From the NCBI GenBank assembly GCA_950075865.1, contig CATMVA010000018.1, positions 2,925-45,668 on the forward strand: a DNA stretch of 42,744 nucleotides, read 5' to 3'. Below are positions 14,174 to 23,492 of the stretch, piece by piece. Position 1 is the first letter of the stretch. Each line of letters begins with the position of its first letter. The notes beneath the pieces are model-generated. The model ran no database searches and had not been told where the DNA came from. It saw only the letters and a list, made by a program, of their open reading frames with translations. Source of the DNA: an uncultured Oscillospiraceae bacterium. GTDB lineage: Bacteria; Bacillota; Clostridia; Oscillospirales; Oscillospiraceae. The translations under genes and the position numbers were made by a program.

Positions 14174-16666
14174 TTAAATATCATATTTCGCCGCCAGGCG
14201 GGCCGGGGGCAGCTTCAAAAGCCGCCGGAGGGGCAGAAGCCCGGCCAGGATATGGAAGCCCAGAAGCAGCAGAGCGCAGGCCAGGGCGGCGTACCAGGGC
14301 AAGGTGAGGGAGGACACCATGGAGGGCAGGGAGTTCATGGCCGCCACTACTGCCCAGGCGACGAGGGTGACGGGCAGGATGCTCCGCAGGGCCAGGAACA
14401 CACTCTCCAGGGCGAAGATAGCGCACAGCTTACCGCCGGGGATCCCCAACAGGCGGTAGACTGCGATCAGGCCGATCCGCTCCTGGACCCGGGTGCGCTG
14501 GAGCAGATAGAGCATGACCACGCACAGCAGGATCACGGTAAAGGTGACCACCTGCCGGGCCCCCAGACGCATCCCGCTGGCCCGATAGTATTCATTCCAG
14601 GCGTCGGTGTTGGCGTCCTTAACGGTCAGCTTCAGGGTGTGGTCCATGGCCTCGGGCTGCTCGTTGCGCAGATAGGCCTTCACCGCCTCCTTATCCTCGC
14701 AATAGAGGAAAAACCGGCTGGCCGTCAGATAGACCATCTGGTCCAGATGGCTCTGGATATCCTCGTCGGCAATGGCCAGGACCGCGTAGACCTCCGGCTC
14801 CTCCACGGCAAGGACACTGGCGTACTTGACCTTGGCGCCGGTGTTGTACACGCCGCCCCGCCTGTAAGTATCCCCGGCCCGGTCGGTAAAGATGATACAG
14901 CCCGGGTACATCTCGCCCCGGTACTCCACCGGCCCGGACAGGTCCACATCGTCATACTTTCCGGGAACCATGGCCCGGAGGGTGGACAATCTCACCATGT
15001 CGGTGCCGGCCGAGCCGAGGGAAAGGAAAGCCTCCGGATACACAAACATGGCGGGCTCCCCGCAGTCGCTGATGCCCACGATGGTGGGGGCAAAATTCTT
15101 CCGCTGGAACTGGGTCTGACGGCCCAGGAAGTAGCTCACATCGGCGATGCTGTTCTGAATGATACCCTCCTGCCGCATCATGTTTTCCAACACCCAGCGG
15201 TCAATGACCACTTCGTCGGGCCGCTGGGGCATCCGGCCCATGACGAGGGTGCTCTCGTCAAAGTGGGATATGGGCACATAGCTGAAGCCGGCAAAGGGCT
15301 CGGACACCGAACTCATCTGATGGAAAATGTCCACCGAATAGGAGGGATAGGGCATGGCGGGCAAAAAGTCGATGGTCTTCCCCGTCTCGGCCTCCAAGGC
15401 CCTGAGCAGCTCTGTCAGCTGCATCACTTCGTTTCTCAGGCCGCTGCTGGAGTCGGGGGTATTCTTGTCCCGCTCGGCCATGATCTCCAGAACATGGGAA
15501 TCGGTGGTGATAAAGTCCCGGGGATCCACCGTGGACAGAAACATATAATCGGCCACCGTATACAGGGTCAGGATGGCAAGCAGGGTGAGGAAGACCCATG
15601 TGGTGATCCTGCTGACGCTTTTGCCTCCCGCCAGACGGCGGGCCTCCCGGCCCAGCATGGGCAGGTCGATACCGCCCCCCGCCTTTCCGGCCTTTGAGGG
15701 CGCGTCCCAGGAAAGGCCGATAGCCTCCCGCTCCACGGTCTCCAGCTTCAGGACCGGCCGGTCCCCCTCGATGAGCTTGGGGTCCTCGTCAGTGTGGGCG
15801 GCGGTCACCGTCCGGGGGTCGTCCAGCTTGATGAGGATACTTCCCTTGCTGGCCACCAGGGTGATGTTCACCGGCGGGGCGTCCTCCTCCCGCAGGAACC
15901 GGAGGGTGAGGGCCTCCCCCTCCAGCTTCTCCTCCTGAAAGTCCCCGGTGTAGAGGGCGCCGCCCCCCGCGTCGATGGCCTCCCGGTGCCAGGCGTCGCT
16001 GTCGTCCACCAGATGCCCCTCGGACAGGGTGATGATCCGGTCGGCAAAGAACCGGGCGATCCGCTCCTCATGGGTGACCATGACCACCAGGCTCTTCTGG
16101 GAGATCTTCCGCAGCAGGGTGCAGATGTTCATGGTGTTGGCCTCGTCCAGATTGCCCGTGGGCTCGTCGGCAAAGATGACCCTTGGCCGGCGGGCCAGGG
16201 TGCGGGCAATGGCCACCCGCTGCTGCTGGCCGCCCGAAAGCTGGCCCACCTGCCGGCGGGCGAACCGCTCCATATCCACCGCCCGCAGAGCCTCCAGTGA
16301 CCGCTTCATCTTCTCCTTATGGCTCAGGTCCAGGGCGTGGAGCCCCAGATACACGTTGTAGGCCGCGCTGTACTCGGGTAACAGATAGTAATTCTGGAAA
16401 ATATAGCCGAAGGAGCGGTTTCGCTCGGCCTCGGTCCTGGCGCTGCCGCAGCGGCAGTCCTCCAGGTCGTCGGTGCTGATCCTTCCCCCATCAAAAACAT
16501 CCAGACCGCCCATGGCGTTCAGAAGGGTGGTCTTGCCGCAGCCCGAGGGGCCCACGATGCAGACAAAGCCGGTATCGGGCAGGGTGAAGGACACGTCGTA
16601 CAGGGCAGGGCTGGCGTTCTTCGCCCGCTTGTCGTAGGTTTTTTTCAGATGATCTACCCGGATCAT
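14174..16666 (-). CDS. Fused ABC ATPase-permease, second of a pair
   Basis: An 830-aa protein. Residues 1-225 are an ATPase ('GPSGCGKTT', '[16 protein letters not shown]', '[12 protein letters not shown]', 'MVTHEERIA'). A soluble linker (about 225-350) is followed by a first membrane helix (about 360-385), an extracytoplasmic domain (about 390-680) and three C-terminal helices, as in MacB/FtsX proteins. The ATG overlaps the stop of the 955-aa partner in an ATGA junction, so the two are made together. They may form a heterodimer with four permease bundles' worth of helices in total; substrate unknown. I found no convincing terminator after it. Confidence 0.9.
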   Translation of the reverse strand: MIRVDHLKKTYDKRAKNASPALYDVSFTLPDTGFVCIVGPSGCGKTTLLNAMGGLDVFDGGRISTDDLEDCRCGSARTEAERNRSFGYIFQNYYLLPEYSAAYNVYLGLHALDLSHKEKMKRSLEALRAVDMERFARRQVGQLSGGQQQRVAIARTLARRPRVIFADEPTGNLDEANTMNICTLLRKISQKSLVVMVTHEERIARFFADRIITLSEGHLVDDSDAWHREAIDAGGGALYTGDFQEEKLEGEALTLRFLREEDAPPVNITLVASKGSILIKLDDPRTVTAAHTDEDPKLIEGDRPVLKLETVEREAIGLSWDAPSKAGKAGGGIDLPMLGREARRLAGGKSVSRITTWVFLTLLAILTLYTVADYMFLSTVDPRDFITTDSHVLEIMAERDKNTPDSSSGLRNEVMQLTELLRALEAETGKTIDFLPAMPYPSYSVDIFHQMSSVSEPFAGFSYVPISHFDESTLVMGRMPQRPDEVVIDRWVLENMMRQEGIIQNSIADVSYFLGRQTQFQRKNFAPTIVGISDCGEPAMFVYPEAFLSLGSAGTDMVRLSTLRAMVPGKYDDVDLSGPVEYRGEMYPGCIIFTDRAGDTYRRGGVYNTGAKVKYASVLAVEEPEVYAVLAIADEDIQSHLDQMVYLTASRFFLYCEDKEAVKAYLRNEQPEAMDHTLKLTVKDANTDAWNEYYRASGMRLGARQVVTFTVILLCVVMLYLLQRTRVQERIGLIAVYRLLGIPGGKLCAIFALESVFLALRSILPVTLVAWAVVAAMNSLPSMVSSLTLPWYAALACALLLLGFHILAGLLPLRRLLKLPPARLAAKYDI

Positions 16667-19530
16667 GCCTCCACCTCCTCATCCAAAACGTCCCAGTCCA
16701 GATCGGGCTCGGCACCCGACTGGGGGAACACCTGTTTTTTCAACGCCTTCATGCTCCAGACCGCGGTAAAGGCGCTGGCCCCCAGATGGATCAGGCACAG
16801 CACCGCCCGGTAGGACAGGGGCAGATAGCGCAGGATGTGGACCAGCTGGTCCACGCCCCCCGCCGCACAGGCGCCGATGAGCCCTACACCCAGCACCTGA
16901 CCGCCGATGGCAAAGAACATGATCTGCCAGAACACCGAACGCTGGGCGGTGGCCCCGTTGAGGCCGATGTGGCTCAGCAGCCGGTAGCTCTCGGTCTCCA
17001 TGGAGAACATGGCTCGCAGCAGCAGGATCTGGAGAACGATCACGGCCAAGAGGGCAATGAGGCATACCCGGAGGGTCTGGGTGCGCTGCTCGGCCAGCTC
17101 CTCGTTCTGGGACACGGCCCCCTCCTGATAGGGGGAGATGGCCCCGTAGCCCAAGGCGTGGATGGCCTCTAATACCCGGTCCACATAGGCGTAGTCCTCC
17201 ACGAACACCGAGACCTGTCCCCCCTTGCCGGGGTAGACCAACTCACCGAAGTCCTCCGGATGGACCAGCACGGCCCAGCGGTGGCCGGTGTCGGCGGTGC
17301 CAAGGATGGCAACGTCCTTCTCCGAACCGTCCGGGACAGGAAGCCGGTAGCGCAGGAAATCATACACGGTCGGCGGCTGTATACTGTTTTCCAGGGTCTC
17401 GGACCCGATGATCTCCCCACGATGGACAGGGTGAATATCATCCAAACTGGGCGTTTTTCCCCAGTCCCCCCAAAAATAGGAATAGTGCGGCGTAGCATTC
17501 GTTGAGATCGGATTCATGAGGATACCCAGCGTTTCTTTCTTGCCCCACCATGCCTCCAGCAGTTCCAGAGCCTCGTCCAGAGAAAGGGCGTTCAGGTCCC
17601 GGGCGAAGAATTTCTCTTTCTTTTGGGTATAGGTCTCCTTGAATTTCTGGAACATAGGTTCCGCCACGCTGTTCACCTTCGCCGAGATCTGGGGATCCAT
17701 CAAACTGTTCCTTATGACTATACCCCAATCTCCTGTTGCAAACAGTGTATTGTCGTCCAGCCCCACCTCTTGCATGACGGTCAGGAGCTCGTCCCCAAGC
17801 TCCCAGACCGCGGCATAGTGCTCCAAGGCCTGCAGATAAATAAACCGCTCGGCGGTCCCATCGTCCATGGAAAAGTCCTCCACGAGATATTCCATATATG
17901 CCATGCTATCTGTGAGCGCCTGGATAACCTTCTGTTTGACAGCTTTCTCCGCCTTCTCCTTCTCGGTAATGATCCCATTTCTGATGATCTTATAGCCATA
18001 GCCCTCAGAACCGTTGCCTACCCGGTATATTGTTCCTACCAGGCAGGGATCCTTGGGAAGGGGCATATACAGGATATTCTTCCCCTGTGCGGCCAGCTTA
18101 GCCTGGGTGGTCAAAATACGTCCCAGATCCTCGTGGAAGTACAGGTGCTCCCCGTAGTTTGTGACTCCCACCACCGTGACCTCAATGCGGAAAAGATCGT
18201 CGGTGCCCCAGTTCTTCTGGTCCTGGATCAGCACCGTCATGGTCTGGCCCAGCAGGTCCTCGCCTCCCACCGCCACCACCTCGTAGAGGCTTTCGGGCAG
18301 GCGGCCGGCGGTGAGGAAGGTCTCCCCGTTAGGCAGGGCAGGGACGGTACGCATAAAGGGCATATACCCCCGGGTCCGCCGCACCGAGTAGCTCGCCTTC
18401 GCTTCGGCCATGGGGTCAAGCTCCGTGCCCGTGTTGGTCAGGACCCGGGCGACCTCATAATCCACATCCTCCCGGTAGGCGTACTGGATGTCGGTGACGT
18501 AGCCGTACTCCTCCACCGACTCCACATACCGCACCCCCAGGAGCCTGTCAATGTCCTCCTGGGCAAACTCTCCACCGCCTGGGCCGGACACCACGATCCG
18601 CCGCTGGTCCCCGTTGCGGAAGGCCGAGTTGTCATAGTGGTATGTAAAGGTGTCGTCCAGATTGGAGATAAAGGTGCCCGTGACGGCAAACATGGCGAAC
18701 ACCGCGGCGGCAAACATGCAGAGCATCAGGGCCGACCACACGGGCCGGGCCTTGATCTGGAACCGGGCCACGAACCAGCTCAGGCCCTTCTTCCCCTCGG
18801 CTTTGACCGCTCTTGGTGCCGGGGCGGCTGGCTCGGGCACGTCCCGGAGCTTGATGTCCATGGTGACCCGGCCGTCGTGGAGCTCGATGTGGCGGGTCAC
18901 GCTGTCCGCCGCCTCGGAAAACTCATGGGTGATGAGGATGACCAGCCGGTCCTTGGCCGCCTCGGCCAGCAGCTCTATGACCATAGCGCTGTTCTCGGCG
19001 TCCAGATTGCCGGTGGGCTCATCAGCAATGAGGACGGGGGCCGGCTTGGCCAGGGCCCGGGCGATGGAGAGCCGCTGCTTCTGGCCGCTGGACAGCTTGG
19101 CCGCCCGGCGGCGCCGCAGGTCCCAGAGCTCCACCCTCTTTAGGATCTCCTCGGCCTTTCGCTGGGCCTCAGCCTTATCCACCCCGGTAAGGCGGAGAGC
19201 GCAGGTCACATTGTCCAGCACCGAACTGCCCGGCAGGATCCCATAGTTTTGGGAGATGAAGCTGACGCAGTCCCGGCGGTACCGCTCCCAGTCCGAGCTG
19301 TCATAATGGGAGGTGGGCTTGCCCTTGAAAAGCAGCTCTCCTCCCTCGTAGGGCAGGATCCCGCCCAGCACATGGGCCAGGGTGGACTTGCCGCTGCCGC
19401 TCTCGCCGGTGATGGCCACAAACTCCCCCCGGCAGAAGGTCAGGTTGGTCGGGTTCAGTCCCACCACCACTGACTGGGCAGAGGTGTAATATTTCGCTAA
19501 ATTCTGTAGGGTCAACAATTCCTGTGCCAT
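16663..19530 (-). CDS. Fused ABC ATPase-permease, first of a pair
   Basis: A 955-aa protein. The N-terminal ATPase (about 1-230) has Walker A 'GESGSGKST', Walker B '[12 protein letters not shown]' and H-loop 'ITHEFSEA', but the signature reads LSSGQ instead of LSGGQ. One membrane helix (about 265-292), a large outer domain (about 295-800, with lower GC around 17.5-18.0 kb) and three C-terminal helices follow, the MacB/FtsX layout. 'LSSGQ' is a mild change that may still work, yet it fits an asymmetric heterodimer with the 830-aa partner. Promoter TTGCGA-N17-TATACT lies 41 bases upstream, and AGGGG stands nine bases before the ATG. Confidence 0.9.
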   Translation of the reverse strand: MAQELLTLQNLAKYYTSAQSVVVGLNPTNLTFCRGEFVAITGESGSGKSTLAHVLGGILPYEGGELLFKGKPTSHYDSSDWERYRRDCVSFISQNYGILPGSSVLDNVTCALRLTGVDKAEAQRKAEEILKRVELWDLRRRRAAKLSSGQKQRLSIARALAKPAPVLIADEPTGNLDAENSAMVIELLAEAAKDRLVILITHEFSEAADSVTRHIELHDGRVTMDIKLRDVPEPAAPAPRAVKAEGKKGLSWFVARFQIKARPVWSALMLCMFAAAVFAMFAVTGTFISNLDDTFTYHYDNSAFRNGDQRRIVVSGPGGGEFAQEDIDRLLGVRYVESVEEYGYVTDIQYAYREDVDYEVARVLTNTGTELDPMAEAKASYSVRRTRGYMPFMRTVPALPNGETFLTAGRLPESLYEVVAVGGEDLLGQTMTVLIQDQKNWGTDDLFRIEVTVVGVTNYGEHLYFHEDLGRILTTQAKLAAQGKNILYMPLPKDPCLVGTIYRVGNGSEGYGYKIIRNGIITEKEKAEKAVKQKVIQALTDSMAYMEYLVEDFSMDDGTAERFIYLQALEHYAAVWELGDELLTVMQEVGLDDNTLFATGDWGIVIRNSLMDPQISAKVNSVAEPMFQKFKETYTQKKEKFFARDLNALSLDEALELLEAWWGKKETLGILMNPISTNATPHYSYFWGDWGKTPSLDDIHPVHRGEIIGSETLENSIQPPTVYDFLRYRLPVPDGSEKDVAILGTADTGHRWAVLVHPEDFGELVYPGKGGQVSVFVEDYAYVDRVLEAIHALGYGAISPYQEGAVSQNEELAEQRTQTLRVCLIALLAVIVLQILLLRAMFSMETESYRLLSHIGLNGATAQRSVFWQIMFFAIGGQVLGVGLIGACAAGGVDQLVHILRYLPLSYRAVLCLIHLGASAFTAVWSMKALKKQVFPQSGAEPDLDWDVLDEEVEA

Positions 19531-19570
19531 TGGTTTCCGCCCCTTTCAACGACGCTCCGGATTTTAAGAT

Positions 19571-19599
19571 AGTATAGCATACCCCCAAAGCAATCGCAA
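19571..19599 (-). promoter_or_regulatory. Promoter of the paired ABC transporter operon
   Basis: Minus strand TTGCGA (19594-19599), 17 bases, TATACT (19571-19576). The stretch 19531-19904 holds no gene; it contains this promoter, the divergent nagE promoter and the nagE leader. Confidence 0.65.
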
Positions 19600-19668
19600 G
19601 GTCTTCCCGACTTTCTTGCATTTTTGGGCCGGGATACCCGCAAAAATCCGGCTGCGATCGGATATCTA

Positions 19669-19697
19669 TTGACTTTCCGCCGGGCATCTGCTATTCT
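19669..19697 (+). promoter_or_regulatory. Promoter of nagE
   Basis: TTGACT (19669-19674), 17 bases, TATTCT (19692-19697). It implies a leader of about 200 bases before the nagE ATG. Confidence 0.7.
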
Positions 19698-19700
19698 AAA

Positions 19701-19832
19701 GGCAGAAATTTCCTTCCCCTGCACTTTGAAAACCCTGTCTATGATGATTTCTGCCGAGCAGCCATTTCAGATATTCCCCCGCTCTGCTGTCTTTATCCCT
19801 GTTTGGCTCCATAACTGCCGTGGGCCGGCAGT
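19701..19832 (+). promoter_or_regulatory. Long structured leader of nagE
   Basis: A 9-bp inverted repeat, GGCAGAAAT (19701-19709) and ATTTCTGCC (19747-19755), lies at the expected transcription start. Further down, a perfect 7-bp hairpin ACTGCCG-TGGGC-CGGCAGT spans 19814-19832. No T run follows either. They could be an operator, an mRNA-stability element, or nothing; no known riboswitch was recognised. Confidence 0.35.
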
Positions 19833-19904
19833 TGGAGGATATAGTCCCTGTTCCGCGTTCCAAAGCAGTGAACCGAAATTGAGAGAATTAAGGAGGAAAT
19901 TATT

Positions 19905-21380
19905 ATGATGAAAAAACTGCAAAAGCTCGGCAAAGCTCTGATGCTTCCAGTGGCCGTTCTGCCCATCTGTGGCATACTGATGGGCCTGGGCTATGCCATA
20001 GCCCCCGGTGCCATGGGTGTGCCCGATGCCGTTACTGAGGGCTTCGCTTACACCCTGGGCCTGTTCCTCATCAAGGCAGGCGGCGCCGTCATCGACAACA
20101 TGGCTATTCTGTTTGCCATCGGCGTGGGCGTTGGCCTCTCTAAGGACAACGACGGCACCGGCGGCGTGGCTGCCCTGGTCTCCTGGCTGATGATGACCAC
20201 TCTGGTGGGCAACGCCGGCAACATCATCCCCACTCTCATTGAGAATAAGACCTGGGAAGTGGCCTACGACAAGATCGCCAACCCCTTTATCGGCATTCTG
20301 GCCGGTATTATCGGCGCCCTGTGCTACAACAAGTTTAAGGACACCAAGCTACCTGACGTACTGGCCTTCTTCTCGGGCAAGCGGAGTGTTGCCATCGTCA
20401 CCGGCGTGGTTTCCATCCTGGCTTCCGTGGTGTTGCTCTTCGCCTGGCCCGTGATTTTTGGCGCTTTGGTAGCTGTGGGCAACGCCATCAAGAGTCTGGA
20501 TGTGGTCGGCGTTGGTATCTATACCTTCCTGAACCGTTTGCTCATCCCCACCGGCCTCCATCACGCGCTGAACAACGTGTTCTGGTTTGATACCATCGGT
20601 ATCGGCGACCTGACCGCCTATTGGTTCCCCATGGGCGAGATCGCTCAGAAGGCTAACTGGTCCATCGGTATGTACATGGCCGGCTTCTTCCCCTGCATGA
20701 TGTTCGGTATTTCCGGCGCTGCTCTGGCCATGATCAAGAACGCCAAGAGCACCAAGAAAAAGTACGCCATCGGCATCGTGGGCTCCGCCGCCGTCTGTGC
20801 CTTCCTTTGCGGCGTTACCGAGCCCTTTGAGTTTGCCTTCATGTTCCTGGCTTTCCCGCTCTATGTGGTCTACTCCCTGCTCTACGGCATCTTCGCCGCC
20901 ATCACTGTGGCTCTGGGCTTCCGGGCCGGCTTCATGTTCTCCGCCGGTGCTACCGACCTGTTCTTCTCGGCTTTCCTGCCCTCTCACGCCAATACCTGGC
21001 TGATCCTCCCCCTGGGCCTCGCCGCCTTTGTGGTGTTCTTCCTGGTGTTTAACTTCGCCATCAAGAAGTGGGATCTGAAGACCCCCGGCCGTGAGGACGA
21101 GGATCAGGAGGGCGAGCTGAAGATCGAGCTGGCCAACAACGACTACACCACCATGGCTAAGATCATTCTGGAGGGCCTGGGCGGCAAGGAGAACATTGCT
21201 GAGGCCGACCACTGCATCACCCGGCTGCGCATGGAGGTCAAGGACAACCTGAAGGTGGACGAGAAGAAGATCAAGTCCTCCGGCATCGCCGGTATTATCC
21301 GCCCCAGCAAGACCGCTGTGCAAGTTATTGTTGGCCCCAAGGTCCAGTTTGTCTTTGACGAGCTGAAGAAAATGATCTGA
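19905..21380 (+). CDS. nagE: PTS N-acetylglucosamine-specific EIICB
   Basis: A 491-aa membrane protein that imports and phosphorylates GlcNAc (possibly glucose). Residues 1-385 form the EIIC channel, with about ten helices and 'GLHHALNNVFWF', 'GVTEPFEFAFMF' and 'SAGATDLFFSAFLP'. Residues about 410-491 form EIIB with the phosphocysteine motif 'EADHCITRLRMEV'. No EIIA domain is attached or encoded nearby, so it must borrow one from elsewhere in the genome. Downstream nagB and nagA settle GlcNAc as the likely substrate. AGGAGG lies eight bases before the first of two adjacent ATG codons. More T-ending codons than its neighbours suggest high expression. Confidence 0.93.
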   Translation: MMKKLQKLGKALMLPVAVLPICGILMGLGYAIAPGAMGVPDAVTEGFAYTLGLFLIKAGGAVIDNMAILFAIGVGVGLSKDNDGTGGVAALVSWLMMTTLVGNAGNIIPTLIENKTWEVAYDKIANPFIGILAGIIGALCYNKFKDTKLPDVLAFFSGKRSVAIVTGVVSILASVVLLFAWPVIFGALVAVGNAIKSLDVVGVGIYTFLNRLLIPTGLHHALNNVFWFDTIGIGDLTAYWFPMGEIAQKANWSIGMYMAGFFPCMMFGISGAALAMIKNAKSTKKKYAIGIVGSAAVCAFLCGVTEPFEFAFMFLAFPLYVVYSLLYGIFAAITVALGFRAGFMFSAGATDLFFSAFLPSHANTWLILPLGLAAFVVFFLVFNFAIKKWDLKTPGREDEDQEGELKIELANNDYTTMAKIILEGLGGKENIAEADHCITRLRMEVKDNLKVDEKKIKSSGIAGIIRPSKTAVQVIVGPKVQFVFDELKKMI

Positions 21381-21434
21381 GTCCTCCATTGACCGCCGTG
21401 GGGCCCGCTCGGCGGTAAGCCTGATTTCTGTCCC

Positions 21435-21467
21435 GGTGCGGGCCGCAGACGCGGCCCGCACCATTTT
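21435..21467 (+). terminator. Terminator after nagE
   Basis: A perfect 12-bp stem, GGTGCGGGCCGC / GCGGCCCGCACC (21435-21446 with 21451-21462), loop AGAC, then ATTTTAT. Its place inside the nag cluster suggests partial readthrough to nagB, or a separate weak nagB promoter near 21480. Confidence 0.75.
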
Positions 21468-21524
21468 ATCACTTCGGGTCATACTATTTTTACTTTACGT
21501 TACGTTGAAAAGGAGGATCTACCC

Positions 21525-22259
21525 ATGCTCTATCCCAAGATCCTGATTGCCGCCAACCCCGAGGAGTGCGCCAAACTGGCCGCCAACCACTTTGAGGAGC
21601 TGATCTGCTCCAAGCCCGCCTGTGTGCTGGGCCTGGCCACCGGCTCCACCCCCATCCCTCTCTATCAGGAGCTTATCGCCCGGGAAAAAGCCGGGAAAAT
21701 TGACTTCTCCCGGGTCCGCTCGGCCAACCTGGACGAGTACAAGGGGCTTACCGGGGACCACCCTCAGAGCTACCGCTTCTTCATGCAGGACAACCTGTTC
21801 AATCACATCGGTATCAAGCCCGAGAACACCATCGTTCCCGACGGCCTGGCTACTGACGTGGAGGCTATGGCCAAAGCCTACGAGGCACAGATCGAGGCCT
21901 GGGGCGGCGTGGACCTCCAGCTTCTGGGTCTGGGTCACGACGGCCACATCGGCTTCAACGAACCCGAGGACGTCTTCCCTGTTCACACCCACGAGGTGGA
22001 ATTGACTGCTATGACCCGGGAAGCCAACAAAAGGTTCTTTGGATCTCTGGAGGAAGTTCCTACGGCCGCATACACTATGGGAGTAGGGACTGTGATGGCT
22101 GCACGGAGCATTTTGATGATCGTGACCGGGGCCGATAAAGCCCAAATCGTCAAGGATTCGTTCTTTGGGCCCGTGACCCCCCAGGTGCCGGCTTCCATCC
22201 TCCAGTTCCACCCCGATGTGACCGTGATCCTGGATGAGGCCGCCGCCTCTAAGCTATAA
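21525..22259 (+). CDS. nagB: Glucosamine-6-phosphate deaminase
   Basis: A 244-aa cytoplasmic enzyme converting glucosamine-6-phosphate to fructose-6-phosphate and ammonia. 'LGLATGSTPIPLYQELI' (phosphate binding), 'NLDEYKGL' (the Asp that acts as base) and 'LLGLGHDGHIGFNEP' (catalytic His loop) are present. The length matches the short Firmicute NagB without the allosteric extension of the E. coli enzyme. AGGAGG lies eight bases before the ATG. It sits between nagE and nagA. Confidence 0.96.
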   Translation: MLYPKILIAANPEECAKLAANHFEELICSKPACVLGLATGSTPIPLYQELIAREKAGKIDFSRVRSANLDEYKGLTGDHPQSYRFFMQDNLFNHIGIKPENTIVPDGLATDVEAMAKAYEAQIEAWGGVDLQLLGLGHDGHIGFNEPEDVFPVHTHEVELTAMTREANKRFFGSLEEVPTAAYTMGVGTVMAARSILMIVTGADKAQIVKDSFFGPVTPQVPASILQFHPDVTVILDEAAASKL

Positions 22260-22336
22260 TTTAGCCTTAAAAGTATTTTATCCTTTGAAATGGCGTACAA
22301 TATCTTTGATTTTTACGTCGAAAGGTTTTGATTCCT

Positions 22337-23455
22337 ATGCGATACAACAATGCCCGCATTTTCACCCAGTTTGGCTTCATTTTGGGCAGTTTTGAGGTCA
22401 AAAACGGCCGTTTTGCGGCCGTTTTCCCAGGTGGCCACGGCGGGGGGATCGACCTCCGGGGGGCCAAGGTCATCCCCGGGCTGGTGGACGTCCACACCCA
22501 CGGCAACTCGGGCTGTGATTTCTCTGACGGGGACGAGGCGGGTCTCCGGAAGATGGCGGCCTACGAGGGCAAAAACGGCGTCACCTCCTTCCTGCCCACC
22601 TCCATGACCCTGCCCTATGACGTACTGGAGAAGGCCTTTGCCTCCGCCCGAGCGGTGGCCGACGCACCCGACCCCGGCTCGGCCCGGGTGCTGGGCATCG
22701 ACATGGAGGGACCCTTCTGCTCTATGGCCAAGAAAGGCGCCCAGAACCCGGACTACCTAAAGGATCCGGATTTTCAGGCCTTCCACAAGCTCAACGAGGG
22801 CTGCGGGGGACTGGTGAAGATCGTGGTGGTGGCCCCCGAGCTGCCGGGGGCGGAGGACTTTATCCGCCAGGCCAGCCGGGAGTGCGTGGTCTCCATCGCC
22901 CACACGGCCTGTGATTATGAGGAGGCCAGGGCCGGCATCGAGGCCGGGTGCTCCCACCTGACCCACCTGTACAACGCCATGAACCCCCTCCAGCACAGGG
23001 ACCCCGGCCCCATCGCCGCCTGTGCCGAGGCCGACAACGTGATGGCTGAGCTCATCTGCGACGGCATCCACATCCATCCCGCCGCCGTCCGGGCCGCCTT
23101 CAAGCTCTTCCCCGGCCGGATCTGTCTGATTTCCGATTCCATGCGGGCCTGCGGGATGCCTGAGGGAGAGTCCGACCTGGGGGGCCAGAAGGTGTTTTTG
23201 AAGGGCCGGAAGGCCACCTTGGCCGACGGCACCATCGCCGGGTCGGCCACCAACCTCTATGACTGCATGCTCACTGCCGTCTCCTTCGGCATCGATGAGA
23301 CCGAGGCCATTCTGGCCGCCACCCGTAATCCCGCCCGCTCGGCGGGGCTGGAGGATCAGGTGGGGACCATCGAGCCCGGCCTGTGGGCCGATTTTGTGGT
23401 CTGTGACGACGACCTGACCGCCAAAGAGGTCTATATCGGCGGGGAGAAGGTCTGA
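22337..23455 (+). CDS. nagA: N-acetylglucosamine-6-phosphate deacetylase
   Basis: A 372-aa amidohydrolase that removes acetate from GlcNAc-6-phosphate before NagB acts. The metal and active-site segments 'DVHTHG', 'GIDMEGPF', 'SIAHTACDY', 'THLYNAM', 'CDGIHIHP' and 'LISDSMRACG' are intact, and the C-terminal 'GTIEPGLWADFVVCD' is typical. ATG 22337 is preferred; the TTG at 22328 would place the start directly on the GAAAGG ribosome-binding site. The DNA near 22390-22430 has unusual repeats of GTTTT and GGCCG, but the frame is unbroken. The gap from nagB holds a possible -10 (TACAAT, 22296-22301) without a good -35. Confidence 0.95.
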   Translation: MRYNNARIFTQFGFILGSFEVKNGRFAAVFPGGHGGGIDLRGAKVIPGLVDVHTHGNSGCDFSDGDEAGLRKMAAYEGKNGVTSFLPTSMTLPYDVLEKAFASARAVADAPDPGSARVLGIDMEGPFCSMAKKGAQNPDYLKDPDFQAFHKLNEGCGGLVKIVVVAPELPGAEDFIRQASRECVVSIAHTACDYEEARAGIEAGCSHLTHLYNAMNPLQHRDPGPIAACAEADNVMAELICDGIHIHPAAVRAAFKLFPGRICLISDSMRACGMPEGESDLGGQKVFLKGRKATLADGTIAGSATNLYDCMLTAVSFGIDETEAILAATRNPARSAGLEDQVGTIEPGLWADFVVCDDDLTAKEVYIGGEKV

Positions 23456-23492
23456 GAAACGCCCCCACATTGCCGAAAAGGAGCCGAGCCAT

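Noticed and set aside
19512..19724. 70-codon minus-strand ORF upstream of the paired ABC genes
   Set aside because: It overlaps the promoter region, has no ribosome-binding site and no recognisable content.
22380..22435. Repetitive GTTTT/GGCCG stretch at the start of nagA as an inserted repeat
   Set aside because: The frame is intact and encodes the normal beta-strand region before the metal-binding motif; similarity to the repeat at 53-70 is only about 12 bases.
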